NCBI GenBank assembly: GCA_027491155.1
Contig: JAIXWR010000039.1
Span: 180,108-244,107, forward strand
Direction: 5' to 3'
From: Verrucomicrobiaceae bacterium
Lineage (GTDB): Bacteria > Verrucomicrobiota > Verrucomicrobiia > Verrucomicrobiales > Akkermansiaceae
DNA length: 64,000 nucleotides
Shown: positions 1-7,911 of the stretch, piece by piece
Layout: each line of letters starts with the position of its first letter
Position numbering within the stretch: the stretch's first letter is position 1
The notes under the pieces: model-generated
The model's database searches: none
Told to the model about the DNA's origin: nothing
What the model saw: the letters and a program-made list of their open reading frames with translations, nothing else
Position numbers and translations under genes: made by a program

Positions 1-47
1 CCAAGAACTCTCTTGCCTCGCCGTTTACACTCCGCCATATTGCAAAC

Positions 48-362
48 ATGGCCGTAACGAGCACCGTCTCCACCCGTCTCGACGAGCAGGAACTGGCTCT
101 GATCCAATCCCTCGCGGATTTGGAAGGCTGTGACCGCGCCACCCTGATCAAATCGCTCCTGCGCAAAGGCATGACGCATCTGCGCCGGGAACACGCGGTC
201 CGCGCCTACCGTGAAGACGAGGTCACCCTCTCCAAAGCGGCTGAACTCGCCGGCCTCAATCTCTGGGATTTCATCGCCTTGATGGAGCCGGAGAAGCTCG
301 AACTCCACTACGACGTCGCCGATTTCGAGCAAGACCTCCGCCACCTGCCCGCCCGTCCATGA
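48..362 (+). CDS. UPF0175-type antitoxin of a PIN toxin-antitoxin pair
   Basis: 104-residue protein, the likely antitoxin of the downstream PIN-like protein. The N-terminal half (STRLDEQELALIQSLAD, then CDRATLIKSLLRKGM) resembles a ribbon-helix-helix DNA-binding segment. The C-terminal half (TLSKAAELAGLNLWDFIALM) matches the helix-turn-helix-like signature of UPF0175 proteins, small antitoxins usually found with DUF3368 PIN proteins. The stop overlaps the toxin start by four bases (ATGA, 359-362), as expected for a translationally coupled TA pair. The window begins only 47 bases upstream, so the promoter cannot be judged. Family assignment rests on motif resemblance, not a search. Confidence 0.75.
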   Translation: MAVTSTVSTRLDEQELALIQSLADLEGCDRATLIKSLLRKGMTHLRREHAVRAYREDEVTLSKAAELAGLNLWDFIALMEPEKLELHYDVADFEQDLRHLPARP

Positions 363-850
363 CCGTGGTCTGCGACGCCAGCCCGCTGATCTTCCTCGCC
401 AAGCTCAACCGGCTCGACCTGATCTCCCGACTGCTCGGTCCGGAAGTCGTCGTCGTTGAATGCGTGGCCCGCGAGGTGACCCGTATCGAACGGGCGGGCG
501 AGATCGAACGGGCAAGGCTCGAAGCCTTCCTGGCATCCGCCACCATCGCGCCCTTTACCGGGAGCACCCTTGCCGCGGGCCGGCTCAGCACCTGCGACCG
601 CCAGACCCTCGGCTACGCCCTCAGAGAACGACCGGATTTCCTCCTCGTGGACGAGCGCTTGTTGCGGCGGATCGCGGACGAGCAAGGTCTAGTCACCATC
701 GGTACACTTGGACTCCTGGCCGCCGCCGTGAACCACGGCCACCTCAGCGCGGCCGATGCGCTGCACGACCTCGACCTTGCCGTCTCCCGCCACGGCTTCC
801 GGATCTCCATCGCCCTCTACCAGCGCTTCCGCCACGAGATGGACGCATGA
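359..850 (+). CDS. DUF3368/PIN-like toxin
   Basis: 163-residue PIN-fold protein, probably the ribonuclease toxin of the UPF0175 pair. It opens with the first catalytic Asp in DASPLIFLAKL (residues 5-15), typical of DUF3368. A central CDRQTLGYAL segment stands where family members usually have an acidic GE motif, and a second acidic cluster occurs at LLVDERLLRRIA. The C-terminal GTLGLLAAAVNHGHL is the conserved DUF3368 tail. Its ATG overlaps the antitoxin stop. PIN proteins are Mg-dependent ribonucleases; the target here is unknown. The atypical central acidic motif leaves some doubt about activity. Confidence 0.78.
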   Translation: MTVVCDASPLIFLAKLNRLDLISRLLGPEVVVVECVAREVTRIERAGEIERARLEAFLASATIAPFTGSTLAAGRLSTCDRQTLGYALRERPDFLLVDERLLRRIADEQGLVTIGTLGLLAAAVNHGHLSAADALHDLDLAVSRHGFRISIALYQRFRHEMDA

Positions 851-971
851 TCCAAGCACCGCGCTTCCTCATTCCCGCTCCCGCACAAAAAATCCGTGCC
901 TCTCCCGGCTCGACTCGCTTCACTCTCGCGCAAGGCGGATTCGCTCCGTCACGTCTTTCCAGCGCGCCACG

Positions 972-3110
972 ATGTCCAGCACCGCACAACTTCTCCACGC
1001 CGACCGCATTCCCGCCACCGGCTGCCTCGTCATCCCCGGCCGCCTCGGCCTCAACGAGATCCCGCAGCTCGAAAAACTCTTCGCCGGGCGAAAGATCACC
1101 TGGTTCATCGAGGAAAGCGCCAGGCTCGACCCCGCCGTCCAGTCCCACCTCGAAAAGTCCGGCTCCGGCGCGGTCTTCGCGGACGACGATGACGCCCCGG
1201 CGGTCGGCGAGCAGCTCCGGCCGATGCTCGAAAACGGCGGCGTCCTGATCTTCGTCCCCGGCCGCGCGGCCAGCCGCAAGGCCATCCCCTGCCACATCCC
1301 GGGCAAAATCCTGCGCACCCTCTGCGCCTTCGGCCTCCCCGTCCTCCCGGTGCTCGTCGATTTCCCTCGCGAAGCCTGCCTCAGCATCGAGCGCCCGAAC
1401 TCGATGCCCCAGGTCGTCATCGGCATCGGCAAGGAGATCCCCGCCAGGGACGCCAGCCCGGCCCTCTACCGCGAACGCCTGCTGGAACTGGTCGAGGAAT
1501 CCTTTTCCCGCCGCCCGCTGCTCAAGTCCTCCCTCGCCACCGCCCTCCTCCAGGGCCTGAAAAAACACGGCCGCAACAAGCTGCACGACGGCTCGGACGA
1601 CTCGTCCATCGGCTTCGACCGCATCCTCGGCGCTGCCCTGGTCTTCTCGAAATACCTCCGCGACGCCACCGACAACCCGCGCATCGGCATCATCCTGCCG
1701 CCCGGGAAGGCCGGCCTGATCGCCAACCTCGCCGCCGTCTTCGCCGGCAAGACCCCGGTCAATTTCAACTTCACCGCCGGCCACGAGGCCGTCCGCTCGG
1801 CCATGCGCCAGGCGGGGCTCGACCGCTACGTCACCGCCGATCCCTTCGTCCGCAAGCTCGCCTCCTTCCCCTGGCCGCCCAACCGCGACCTGATCTTCAT
1901 CGAGCGCACCCTGCCCTCGCTCAAGAAGAAGATCATCGCCTGGACCATCCTCGGCAAGATCCTGCCCGCCGCCGTCATCGCCCCGCTGTTCCGCATCGGC
2001 AAGAAGCGCGGCAACGACGAGGCCGTCCTGCTCTTCACCTCCGGCTCCTCTGGCGAACCGAAGGGCGTGGCGCTCACCCACCGCAACGTGCTGGCCAACG
2101 TCTGCCAGTTCGGCACCCGCCTCGACCTCGAGCCCGGTGCCGCCATCCTCGGCTGCCTGCCGCTCTTCCACTCCTTCGGCTCCACCGTCACGCTGTGGTA
2201 TCCGGTCATCGAGGGCATCGACCTCGTCACCTACCCGAACCCGCTTGAAACCAAGCGCCTCGCCGAACTCGTCGCCGAACGCGGCGTCAACGTCCTGCTT
2301 TCCACCCCGACCTTCCTCCGCGGCTATATGAAGCGCGTGGAGCCGGAGCAGCTCCGCTCGCTCAAGCTGGTCGTCACCGGCGCGGAAAAACTGCCGACCA
2401 ACCTCGCGGAGTCCTTCCAGGATCGCTTCGGCGTCGCCCCGCAGGAAGGCTACGGCCTGACCGAAACCTCCCCCGCCACCAACGTCAACCTGCCCGACCC
2501 CGCTCCGATCGCGGATGCCATCGTGATCCCCTCCAGCCGCAGCGGCTCGGTCGGCCAGCTCCTGCCCGGCATCGCCCTTCGCCTCACCGATCCCGCCACC
2601 GAAAAGCCCCTGTCCTGCGACAAGCAGGGCCTGATCTGGCTCAAGGGCGCCAACATCTTCCCCGGCTACCTCGGCAACCCGAAGAAGTCCGAGGAAGTCC
2701 TCACCAAGGACGGCTGGTTCCGCACCGGCGACGTCGGCCGGCTCGACGACGACGGCTTCCTCTACATCGAAGGCCGCATCTCCCGCTTCTCGAAGATCGG
2801 CGGCGAAATGGTCCCGCACGAGACCGTCGAGGCCGCCATCAACAAGGCCCTCGGCCTCGATGCCGAAGCCGAACGCAAGATCGCCGTGGTCGGCATTCCC
2901 GACGAGCAGAAGGGCGAGGTCATCGTCCTGCTCTCCACCATCAGCGGCCCGGCCCTGGAGCAGGAATGCATCGACCTCCGCTACAAGCTGATGGACGCCG
3001 GCTTCCCTTCCCTCTGGTGTCCGAAAGCCATCGTCCCCGTCCCCGAGATCCCCGTCCTCGCCTCCGGCAAGCTCGACCTCAAGGGCTGCGAGGCGCTGGC
3101 GAACGGTTAG
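972..3110 (+). CDS. AMP-binding acyl-ACP/acyl-CoA synthetase with degenerate acyltransferase-like N-terminus
   Basis: 712-residue adenylate-forming enzyme that should activate a fatty acid to an acyl-AMP and pass it to ACP or CoA. The ATP-binding loop LLFTSGSSGEPKGVALTHRN lies near residues 352-371. YGLTETSPATN and GWFRTGDVG follow as the A5 and A7 motifs, and ASGKLD near the C-terminus carries the catalytic Lys. The layout resembles the synthetase half of Aas (lysophospholipid acyltransferase/acyl-ACP synthetase). However, residues 1-190 look like a PlsC relic: LIFVPGRAASR stands where FPEGRIS is expected and no HX4D motif is visible. ATG 972 was chosen because upstream in-frame sequence overlaps the toxin gene and has no domain. 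Likely role: fatty-acid recycling into membrane lipid. Confidence 0.85.
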   Translation: MSSTAQLLHADRIPATGCLVIPGRLGLNEIPQLEKLFAGRKITWFIEESARLDPAVQSHLEKSGSGAVFADDDDAPAVGEQLRPMLENGGVLIFVPGRAASRKAIPCHIPGKILRTLCAFGLPVLPVLVDFPREACLSIERPNSMPQVVIGIGKEIPARDASPALYRERLLELVEESFSRRPLLKSSLATALLQGLKKHGRNKLHDGSDDSSIGFDRILGAALVFSKYLRDATDNPRIGIILPPGKAGLIANLAAVFAGKTPVNFNFTAGHEAVRSAMRQAGLDRYVTADPFVRKLASFPWPPNRDLIFIERTLPSLKKKIIAWTILGKILPAAVIAPLFRIGKKRGNDEAVLLFTSGSSGEPKGVALTHRNVLANVCQFGTRLDLEPGAAILGCLPLFHSFGSTVTLWYPVIEGIDLVTYPNPLETKRLAELVAERGVNVLLSTPTFLRGYMKRVEPEQLRSLKLVVTGAEKLPTNLAESFQDRFGVAPQEGYGLTETSPATNVNLPDPAPIADAIVIPSSRSGSVGQLLPGIALRLTDPATEKPLSCDKQGLIWLKGANIFPGYLGNPKKSEEVLTKDGWFRTGDVGRLDDDGFLYIEGRISRFSKIGGEMVPHETVEAAINKALGLDAEAERKIAVVGIPDEQKGEVIVLLSTISGPALEQECIDLRYKLMDAGFPSLWCPKAIVPVPEIPVLASGKLDLKGCEALANG

Positions 3111-3126
3111 AGCCGCCTTCAAGGCC

Positions 3127-3522
3127 ATGCCGATTCAAGATTACAGGACGAGCTCGACGGGAAGCTGTCCTTGCTGCGGAACCGTAACCCGCAGATCGGC
3201 CGGCACCGTCCAACTGTCCGATCATCCGGCCATCGTCTACTTCGCCCGCTGGACGCCGGATTGTCCCGGAAGTTTCATCGCCTTCCTGATCGGACTCGGC
3301 CATCCGGACGGCTTTGTCTCCGTGCTCTACCGTTTTGAAGCCAACTCGTTCATGGTCGTCGGTCCCGGCGACTACGACTGGCAATCTTCCGTCGCCATCC
3401 TTCCACGGGACCGGGTCATCGGCACCCCGCTTGCCAAGACGGTTTTCCAAACGTTGGACGAGATCTGGCTCCACGATCCCGAGCTGATCGAGTTCGTACA
3501 GTCGGCTTCGGAAGACGGCTAA
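3127..3522 (+). CDS. Hypothetical protein with CPCC motif
   Basis: 131-residue soluble protein of unknown function, starting 16 bases after the acyl-ACP synthetase. It has an early CPCC cluster (residues 14-17), reminiscent of small cysteine-rich zinc-ribbon proteins, but no second Cys pair is visible, so zinc binding is uncertain. The remainder is mixed alpha/beta sequence with a Trp/acidic C-terminus. There is no signal peptide or membrane segment. Codon use is less GC-biased than in neighbouring housekeeping genes and it sits between two TA modules, suggesting accessory DNA. Confidence 0.5.
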   Translation: MPIQDYRTSSTGSCPCCGTVTRRSAGTVQLSDHPAIVYFARWTPDCPGSFIAFLIGLGHPDGFVSVLYRFEANSFMVVGPGDYDWQSSVAILPRDRVIGTPLAKTVFQTLDEIWLHDPELIEFVQSASEDG

Positions 3523-3537
3523 GCCACCCGTGCAAAG

Positions 3538-3568
3538 TTGACAGAAATCTTTCATCCGCTAGATTTCT
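3538..3568 (+). promoter_or_regulatory. vapB promoter with overlapping palindromic operator
   Basis: A consensus -35 box TTGACA (3538-3543) is followed after 16 bases by TAGATT (3560-3565), a 4/6 match to a -10 box. A perfect 8-bp inverted repeat, AGAAATCT (3543-3550) and AGATTTCT (3561-3568), covers both promoter elements. The vapB ATG is at 3572, so transcription would begin at or next to the start codon (leaderless mRNA). VapB-type ribbon-helix-helix antitoxins are known to repress their own promoters by binding such palindromes. The assignment is inference from position and symmetry. Confidence 0.55.
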
Positions 3569-3571
3569 TTC

Positions 3572-3844
3572 ATGCAAACCACGCTTCGGATCGACGATCG
3601 TCTCTACCGCGAGGCGAAGGCGGAGGCTGCCCGGGAAGGGGTCAGCTTGACCCGCTTTCTCGAGGAAGGCCTGCGCATGCGGCTTGAGAAGAAGCTGGCG
3701 ACACCCGCTGCCCCGCACAGCTTCCGGGTCTTCGAAGCCACCCGGATGGACTCCCCCGATTGGGACACCATCCGGCGGATTGCGGACGAAGACCAGGAAG
3801 CCCACGATCTCGCCAAACTGGGCCACAGCGCCCGCCCCTCCTGA
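3572..3844 (+). CDS. vapB: VapB-like ribbon-helix-helix antitoxin
   Basis: 90-residue antitoxin. Residues 1-40 (MQTTLRIDDRLYREAKAEAA, then SLTRFLEEGLRMRLEK) form a standard ribbon-helix-helix DNA-binding domain. The rest is an acidic, flexible tail (SPDWDTIRRIADEDQEAHDL) of the kind that wraps and inhibits a PIN toxin. The stop codon shares one base with the toxin ATG (TGATG, 3842-3846), so the pair should be co-translated. A palindrome overlapping the promoter just upstream is consistent with autorepression. Confidence 0.82.
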   Translation: MQTTLRIDDRLYREAKAEAAREGVSLTRFLEEGLRMRLEKKLATPAAPHSFRVFEATRMDSPDWDTIRRIADEDQEAHDLAKLGHSARPS

Positions 3845-4281
3845 TGGCGCTCTACCTGCCGGACGCCAACGTCTTGATCCATGCCCTGCGCAAGGACTCG
3901 GCGGAGCATGAGGCTTGCCGTGCCTGGCTAACAGGCGCCGCTGCCGCGGGCGATGCCATCGGTCTTTGCGAACTGGTGGAGACGGCGCTGCTGCGGATCC
4001 CGACGCTTCCCCGGCTTCAACTGATCCCGATGACGGAAACCTTCGGTTTCTGGAAGGACGACTTGTGGACCTATCCCGGGACACGCCGCCTCGCCGCAGG
4101 CGACCGCCACCGCGGGATCTTGAGCGCCTTCATCACCGACCTCGGTCTGATGGGGAACGATGTCAACGACGCCTGGCTGGCCGCGTTGGCCATCGAGAGC
4201 CGCGCGACCCTGGTCAGCACCGATCAGGGCTTCGACCGCTTTCCGGGACTCGCCTGGATCCATCCGGCAAAGTCCGCCTGA
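3844..4281 (+). CDS. vapC: VapC-like PIN-domain ribonuclease toxin
   Basis: 145-residue PIN toxin, presumed Mg-dependent RNase neutralised by the upstream VapB. Acidic residues expected in a PIN active site are visible: Asp in LPDANVLIHAL near the N-terminus, Glu in CELVETALLR, Asp in GNDVNDAWLAALAIE and Asp in STDQGFDRFPG. ATG 3844 was chosen over upstream in-frame codons because the protein then begins at the canonical first PIN strand and the antitoxin stop overlaps it. The length is normal for VapC. Target RNA is unknown. Confidence 0.85.
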   Translation: MALYLPDANVLIHALRKDSAEHEACRAWLTGAAAAGDAIGLCELVETALLRIPTLPRLQLIPMTETFGFWKDDLWTYPGTRRLAAGDRHRGILSAFITDLGLMGNDVNDAWLAALAIESRATLVSTDQGFDRFPGLAWIHPAKSA

Positions 4282-4312
4282 TCTCCATGAGGAGGAGGCG
4301 GCACGGGCCGCG

Positions 4313-4693
4313 TCACCTCACCACCGTTTCGCCCTTCAGCTCGCTCCAGATCCACACCGCGTCGCCGCCGCGCTCCTCGCGCTTCTGCCAGGTGAACCAG
4401 CCGTAGGCCTCGCTCCACTGGAAATCGTAGCACTGCATCCGGCGCACCCGCTTGCCCTCCTCCGCCACCGGATGGACGGCCACCACCCGCCGGACGTGTT
4501 CGGCCTGGAAGGGACCCTGCTGGCTCTTGCCCTCGACGATCATCGCGATCTCGATCCCCTGCTCCCGGTCCTCGATCAGGAGGTTGATCAGTTTCACCGC
4601 GGTCTGCGGCGACAGGTCGTGGGTCGGTTCGGCCGACAGGCAGCTTCCGGTCGCCAGCACGGCGGCCCCGATCAGGGAGAGGAATGATTTCAT
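4313..4693 (-). CDS. Small exported protein of unknown function
   Basis: 126-residue protein with a Sec signal peptide (MKSFLSLIGAAVLATGSCLSA). The mature domain is rich in aromatic and charged residues (QCYDFQWSEAYGWFTWQKRE) and has no family motif that I recognise. ATG 4693 was chosen because it opens the signal peptide; a longer in-frame start at 4729 would bury it. It converges with vapC across a 31-base gap. Periplasmic location is inferred. LSAEP after GSC could alternatively be a lipoprotein-like site, although the preceding residues are not an ideal lipobox. Confidence 0.6.
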   Translation of the reverse strand: MKSFLSLIGAAVLATGSCLSAEPTHDLSPQTAVKLINLLIEDREQGIEIAMIVEGKSQQGPFQAEHVRRVVAVHPVAEEGKRVRRMQCYDFQWSEAYGWFTWQKREERGGDAVWIWSELKGETVVR

Positions 4694-4810
4694 CCGCGAT
4701 GAAACGGCCGGGCTCCGGCGGCTATTCACAGATAATGGAATTCATGCCCCGCCCCGCTTGCTTCCCCGCTTCCCCCTTGCCCTGAAATCCGATCCGGGCA
4801 TCATTCCGGC

Positions 4811-5104
4811 ATGCAACGGGTGACCGATCAGATCCGGAATTTCCTCCAGTACATCGCCGTGCAATTCATCGAATTCCCGGCGGACGCCCAGCTCAAGGTC
4901 ACCGAGCTCGGTCCCAAGCGCCTGCGTTTCAAGCTGGTGCTCCGCCAGTCCGACGTCGCCCTGCTGATCGGCCGCAACGGCTTCAGCGCCTCCGCCATCC
5001 GCGGGGTGCTCAAGTCGATCACCGAGCGCGAGGACGTGAATGTCAGCCTCATGATCCACTCGACCGAGGAGGAAAACGAGATGCTGGCCCGCGAGCGGCA
5101 TTGA
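4811..5104 (+). CDS. khpA: KH-domain RNA-binding protein (KhpA-like)
   Basis: 97-residue protein carrying a single KH fold. The GxxG RNA-binding loop is GRNG (about residues 56-59) within VALLIGRNGFSASAIRGVLK, the signature of the YlqC/KhpA family. These small KH proteins bind many RNAs, often as heterodimers with KhpB/Jag, and influence cell size and translation. Family length (75-100 residues) fits. It is a single gene here, with tRNA-Arg 80 bases downstream on the same strand. Confidence 0.82.
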   Translation: MQRVTDQIRNFLQYIAVQFIEFPADAQLKVTELGPKRLRFKLVLRQSDVALLIGRNGFSASAIRGVLKSITEREDVNVSLMIHSTEEENEMLARERH

Positions 5105-5183
5105 GGGAGGTTCTCCTTGCCAAGTCCCGCCGGCCGCCGCTACTTTCCCGCCCGCCGCAAATGGCACCCCGGTGCCGTCCAAG

Positions 5184-5255
5184 GGTCCCGTAGTCCAATG
5201 GATAGGACGATGGCCTCCGAAGCCGTAGGTACAGGTTCGATTCCTGTCGGGACTA
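5184..5255 (+). tRNA. tRNA-Arg(CCG)
   Basis: A complete cloverleaf can be drawn. The acceptor stem is 5184-5190 with 5248-5254 (one G-U pair at the end). The D stem is GTCC/GGAC. The anticodon stem is ATGGC/GCCGT with loop CTCCGAA, giving anticodon CCG at 5217-5219. There is a 4-base variable loop, and the T arm is ACAGG-TTCGATT-CCTGT. The discriminator is A5255 and no CCA is encoded. It reads CGG arginine codons, frequent in this GC-rich sequence. Confidence 0.95.
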
Positions 5256-5274
5256 CTCCTGGACCATCCAGCGC

Positions 5275-5883
5275 CTAAAGGGCCTGCACCGCCGCCATGA
5301 TGCGGTCGGCAATGTGCTGGTAGCCGTGCTTGCCCTTGGCGGTCGTCAGTTCCTCCTCCGTCAGCCGGATCGGCGGGCCGATGTGCAGGGAGATCTGGTT
5401 GAAGCGGATGCGACCCGAGCCCCGCGGCAGTGCTTCGCGTGCCCCGCGGATGCGGATCGGCTGGATCACCGCGTTCGCCTTCACCGCGATCAGGCCGACG
5501 CCCGGCTGGGCGACGCCGATCACCCCGTCGAGGCTGCGCTCGCCTTCCGGAAAGACCAGCACCCGCTTGCCGGAGTTCAGCAGCTTGATGATCGCCTTCA
5601 GGCTGGTCATGTCCGGCCGCTCCTGATCGACCGGGATCGAGTTCCAAGCGCGGTAGATCCAGGTCAGGACCGGTCCCTTCATCAGGGTCTTGCGGGCGAG
5701 GTAGAACATCTCGTCGCGGTAAAGCGTGCCGATCAGCGGCGGGTCGAGGAAGCTCTCGTGGTTCGAGGCGACGAGCACCGGGCCGTCCAGCACCAGGTGC
5801 TCCCGGCCGACGACTTTCAGCCCGAACAGCGAGCGGTAGGCGCTGCCGAACAAGGACCAACCGAACCAATAGATCCAACGCAT
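5275..5883 (-). CDS. plsC: 1-acyl-sn-glycerol-3-phosphate acyltransferase family protein
   Basis: 202-residue PlsC-type acyltransferase, transferring an acyl chain to lysophosphatidic acid or a related acceptor at the inner membrane. The catalytic NHESFLD (HX4D, residues 41-47) and the phosphate-binding FPEGERS (near residue 115) are both intact. A hydrophobic N-terminus (WIYWFGWSLFGSAYRSLFGL) can anchor it to the membrane. It is the last gene of the tyrA-aroA-cmk-plsC operon, 16 bases after cmk. The cmk-plsC pairing is common in bacteria. Confidence 0.88.
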   Translation of the reverse strand: MRWIYWFGWSLFGSAYRSLFGLKVVGREHLVLDGPVLVASNHESFLDPPLIGTLYRDEMFYLARKTLMKGPVLTWIYRAWNSIPVDQERPDMTSLKAIIKLLNSGKRVLVFPEGERSLDGVIGVAQPGVGLIAVKANAVIQPIRIRGAREALPRGSGRIRFNQISLHIGPPIRLTEEELTTAKGKHGYQHIADRIMAAVQAL

Positions 5884-5899
5884 GGGAGTGATGGGAAAG

Positions 5900-6556
5900 T
5901 CAGGCGGCGGGCATTTCGAACCCCTGCCCGGCTAGGATGGCCAGCGCCGCCTCGACGCCGGACTCGATGCTGTGGCCGGAGGTGTCCAGGACCGCCGCGC
6001 CGTCGGCGATCTTCAGCGGTGCCGTGGCGCGGCCGCTGTCGGCCTTGTCGCGGGCGGCCACCGAGTCCACCTCGCCGACCTCCTCGCGCCGCGACGCGCG
6101 GACGAGCGGATCGGCATCCATGTAAATCTTGTACGGGGTCTCGGGAAAGACCACGCTGCCGATGTCGCGGCCTTCCATCACCACGTCGCCGAGCTTGAGG
6201 TAATCGCGCTGGAGCGAGACCAGGCACTCGCGGACTTCCGGCACCGCGGAAACGGCGGAAACGGCGGCATTCACCTCTTCGCTGCGCAGCGCCTCGCCGG
6301 GATCGATGCCGTCGATGCTCACGGTGGAATCCAGGCCGTCGACACCGCACTGCACGTCCATGTTCCGCAGCGCGGCGACCACCGCGGCGCGGTCGGCGGG
6401 ATCGATGCCGAGCTGCAGGACCTTCCACGTCACCGCCCGGTACATCGCGCCGGAATTCACCATGATCAGCCCGAGCCGCTGCGACAGGATCCGCGCGAGC
6501 GTGCTCTTGCCGGAAGCGGCCGGCCCGTCGATGGCGATGGCGCGGTGCAGGGTCAT
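5900..6556 (-). CDS. cmk: Cytidylate kinase
   Basis: 218-residue (d)CMP kinase, phosphorylating CMP and dCMP with ATP in the cytoplasm. The Walker A loop is GPAASGKST (residues 11-19) after a short strand. The family motifs NSGAMYRAVTW, MEGRDIGSVVFP and the lid-region DKADSGRATAPL follow. Its start overlaps the aroA stop by four bases (ATGA), so the two are coupled. Length is typical. Confidence 0.95.
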   Translation of the reverse strand: MTLHRAIAIDGPAASGKSTLARILSQRLGLIMVNSGAMYRAVTWKVLQLGIDPADRAAVVAALRNMDVQCGVDGLDSTVSIDGIDPGEALRSEEVNAAVSAVSAVPEVRECLVSLQRDYLKLGDVVMEGRDIGSVVFPETPYKIYMDADPLVRASRREEVGEVDSVAARDKADSGRATAPLKIADGAAVLDTSGHSIESGVEAALAILAGQGFEMPAA

Positions 6557-7911
6557 GCGGTGACGGGTACGTTGGGAAGATCGTAGTCGGCGGCGTTCTT
6601 GCTCTCGGCCAGCACGGCGGCGAGCTGGCGGGAAAAGCCGGGGTAGGAAGTGTTCACGCAGTCGGTGTTGCGGATCACCGTTTCACCGCTGGCGAAGAGC
6701 CCGGCGATCGCGAAGGCCATCGCGATCCTGTGGTCGCCGCAGCTTTCGATGGTCGCGGCGTGCAAGGGCGCGCCGCCGGTGATCTCCATGCCGTCCTCGA
6801 ACTCCTCGACCTGCCCGCCCATCGCGCGCAGCCCGTTGACCACCGTCGTGATGCGGTCGGTCTCCTTGACGCGGAGTTCCTTCGCGTTGCGGATCACGGT
6901 CTTGCCGGACGCCAGCGCGGCGGCGACGGCGATCACCGGGATTTCGTCGATCAGGTTGGGAATCTCCGCCTTCAGCAGTTCGGTGCCGTGGAGCTTGGCC
7001 CCGCGGATTTCCACATCGCCGATCGGCTCTCCGTCGTCGGTGGAAAGCACGGTGCGGGTGATCTGCGCGCCCATCCGCTCGATCACGTCGAGCACTGCGG
7101 TGCGGGTCGGATTGAGGCCGACATTGCGGATGACCAGATGCGATCCCGGCAGCGCCGCCGCGGCGACGACCCAGAAGGCGGCGCTGGAAATGTCGCCGGG
7201 CACCCGGAAGTCGCGGGCCTGGGGAATCTGGCCGCCCTCGATCGAGATGGCCTGACCTTCCGTCACCACTTTCACGCCGAAGGACTCGAGCATCCGCTCC
7301 GTGTGATCCCGCGTGTCGGCCGGCTGCACCGCGGTGGTGACGCCTTCGCAAAACATCCCTGCCAGGAGCACCGCGCTCTTCACCTGGGCGCTGGCCACCG
7401 GCAGTTCGTAGCGGATCGGATGCAGCTTCGCGCCGTGGATCTTCAGCGGCGCGCAGCCCGGCTTCTCGCCGAGGCACTCGATCTTCGCGCCCATTTCGCC
7501 GAGCGGGTTTGTGATCCGGCCCATCGGGCGGCCGGACAGCGACTCGTCGCCGAAGAGCTCGCAGTCGAACGACTGTCCGGCGAACAGGCCGGCCAGCAGG
7601 CGCATCCCGGTGCCGGAATTGCCGCAGTCGATCGGCGCGGACGGCGCGGAGAGCTGCATCCTGCGACCGTGGATCCGCATCGTGGTCGGCCCGAAGCCCC
7701 GCATTTCCTCCAGCTCCTCCACCACCACGCCGCAGGCCTTCATCGCGCCCAGCGTGTTCAGGCAATCCTCGCTCGGCAGGAAATTGCGGATCGTGGAGAC
7801 ACCGTCCGCCAGCCCCGCGATCATCGCCGCGCGGTGGGACATGCTCTTGTCGCCGGGCACCGGGAAGGCGGCATCCAGCGTGCGGATCGATCGGACTCGG
7901 AACTCGCTCAT
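6553..7911 (-). CDS. aroA: 3-phosphoshikimate 1-carboxyvinyltransferase (EPSP synthase)
   Basis: 452-residue AroA, the sixth step of the shikimate pathway: condenses shikimate-3-phosphate with PEP to give EPSP. Visible signatures are PGDKSMSHRAAMIAGLADG near the N-terminus, CGNSGTGMRLLAG and the C-terminal GDHRIAMAFAIAGL. ATG 7911 (MSEFRVRSIRTL) was chosen because it sits in the four-base overlap with the tyrA stop and begins at the conserved fold; a longer frame runs into tyrA. Between tyrA and cmk in one operon. Confidence 0.95.
   Translation of the reverse strand: MSEFRVRSIRTLDAAFPVPGDKSMSHRAAMIAGLADGVSTIRNFLPSEDCLNTLGAMKACGVVVEELEEMRGFGPTTMRIHGRRMQLSAPSAPIDCGNSGTGMRLLAGLFAGQSFDCELFGDESLSGRPMGRITNPLGEMGAKIECLGEKPGCAPLKIHGAKLHPIRYELPVASAQVKSAVLLAGMFCEGVTTAVQPADTRDHTERMLESFGVKVVTEGQAISIEGGQIPQARDFRVPGDISSAAFWVVAAAALPGSHLVIRNVGLNPTRTAVLDVIERMGAQITRTVLSTDDGEPIGDVEIRGAKLHGTELLKAEIPNLIDEIPVIAVAAALASGKTVIRNAKELRVKETDRITTVVNGLRAMGGQVEEFEDGMEITGGAPLHAATIESCGDHRIAMAFAIAGLFASGETVIRNTDCVNTSYPGFSRQLAAVLAESKNAADYDLPNVPVTA

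Noticed and set aside
744..3128. A 794-codon minus-strand frame opposite the acyl-ACP synthetase
   Set aside because: Antisense shadow; the plus strand carries all adenylation motifs in order.
5163..5176. GGCACC-CC-GGTGCC hairpin between khpA and tRNA-Arg as a terminator
   Set aside because: The loop is only 2-4 bases, the stem is short and no U-run follows, so evidence is too weak for a feature.
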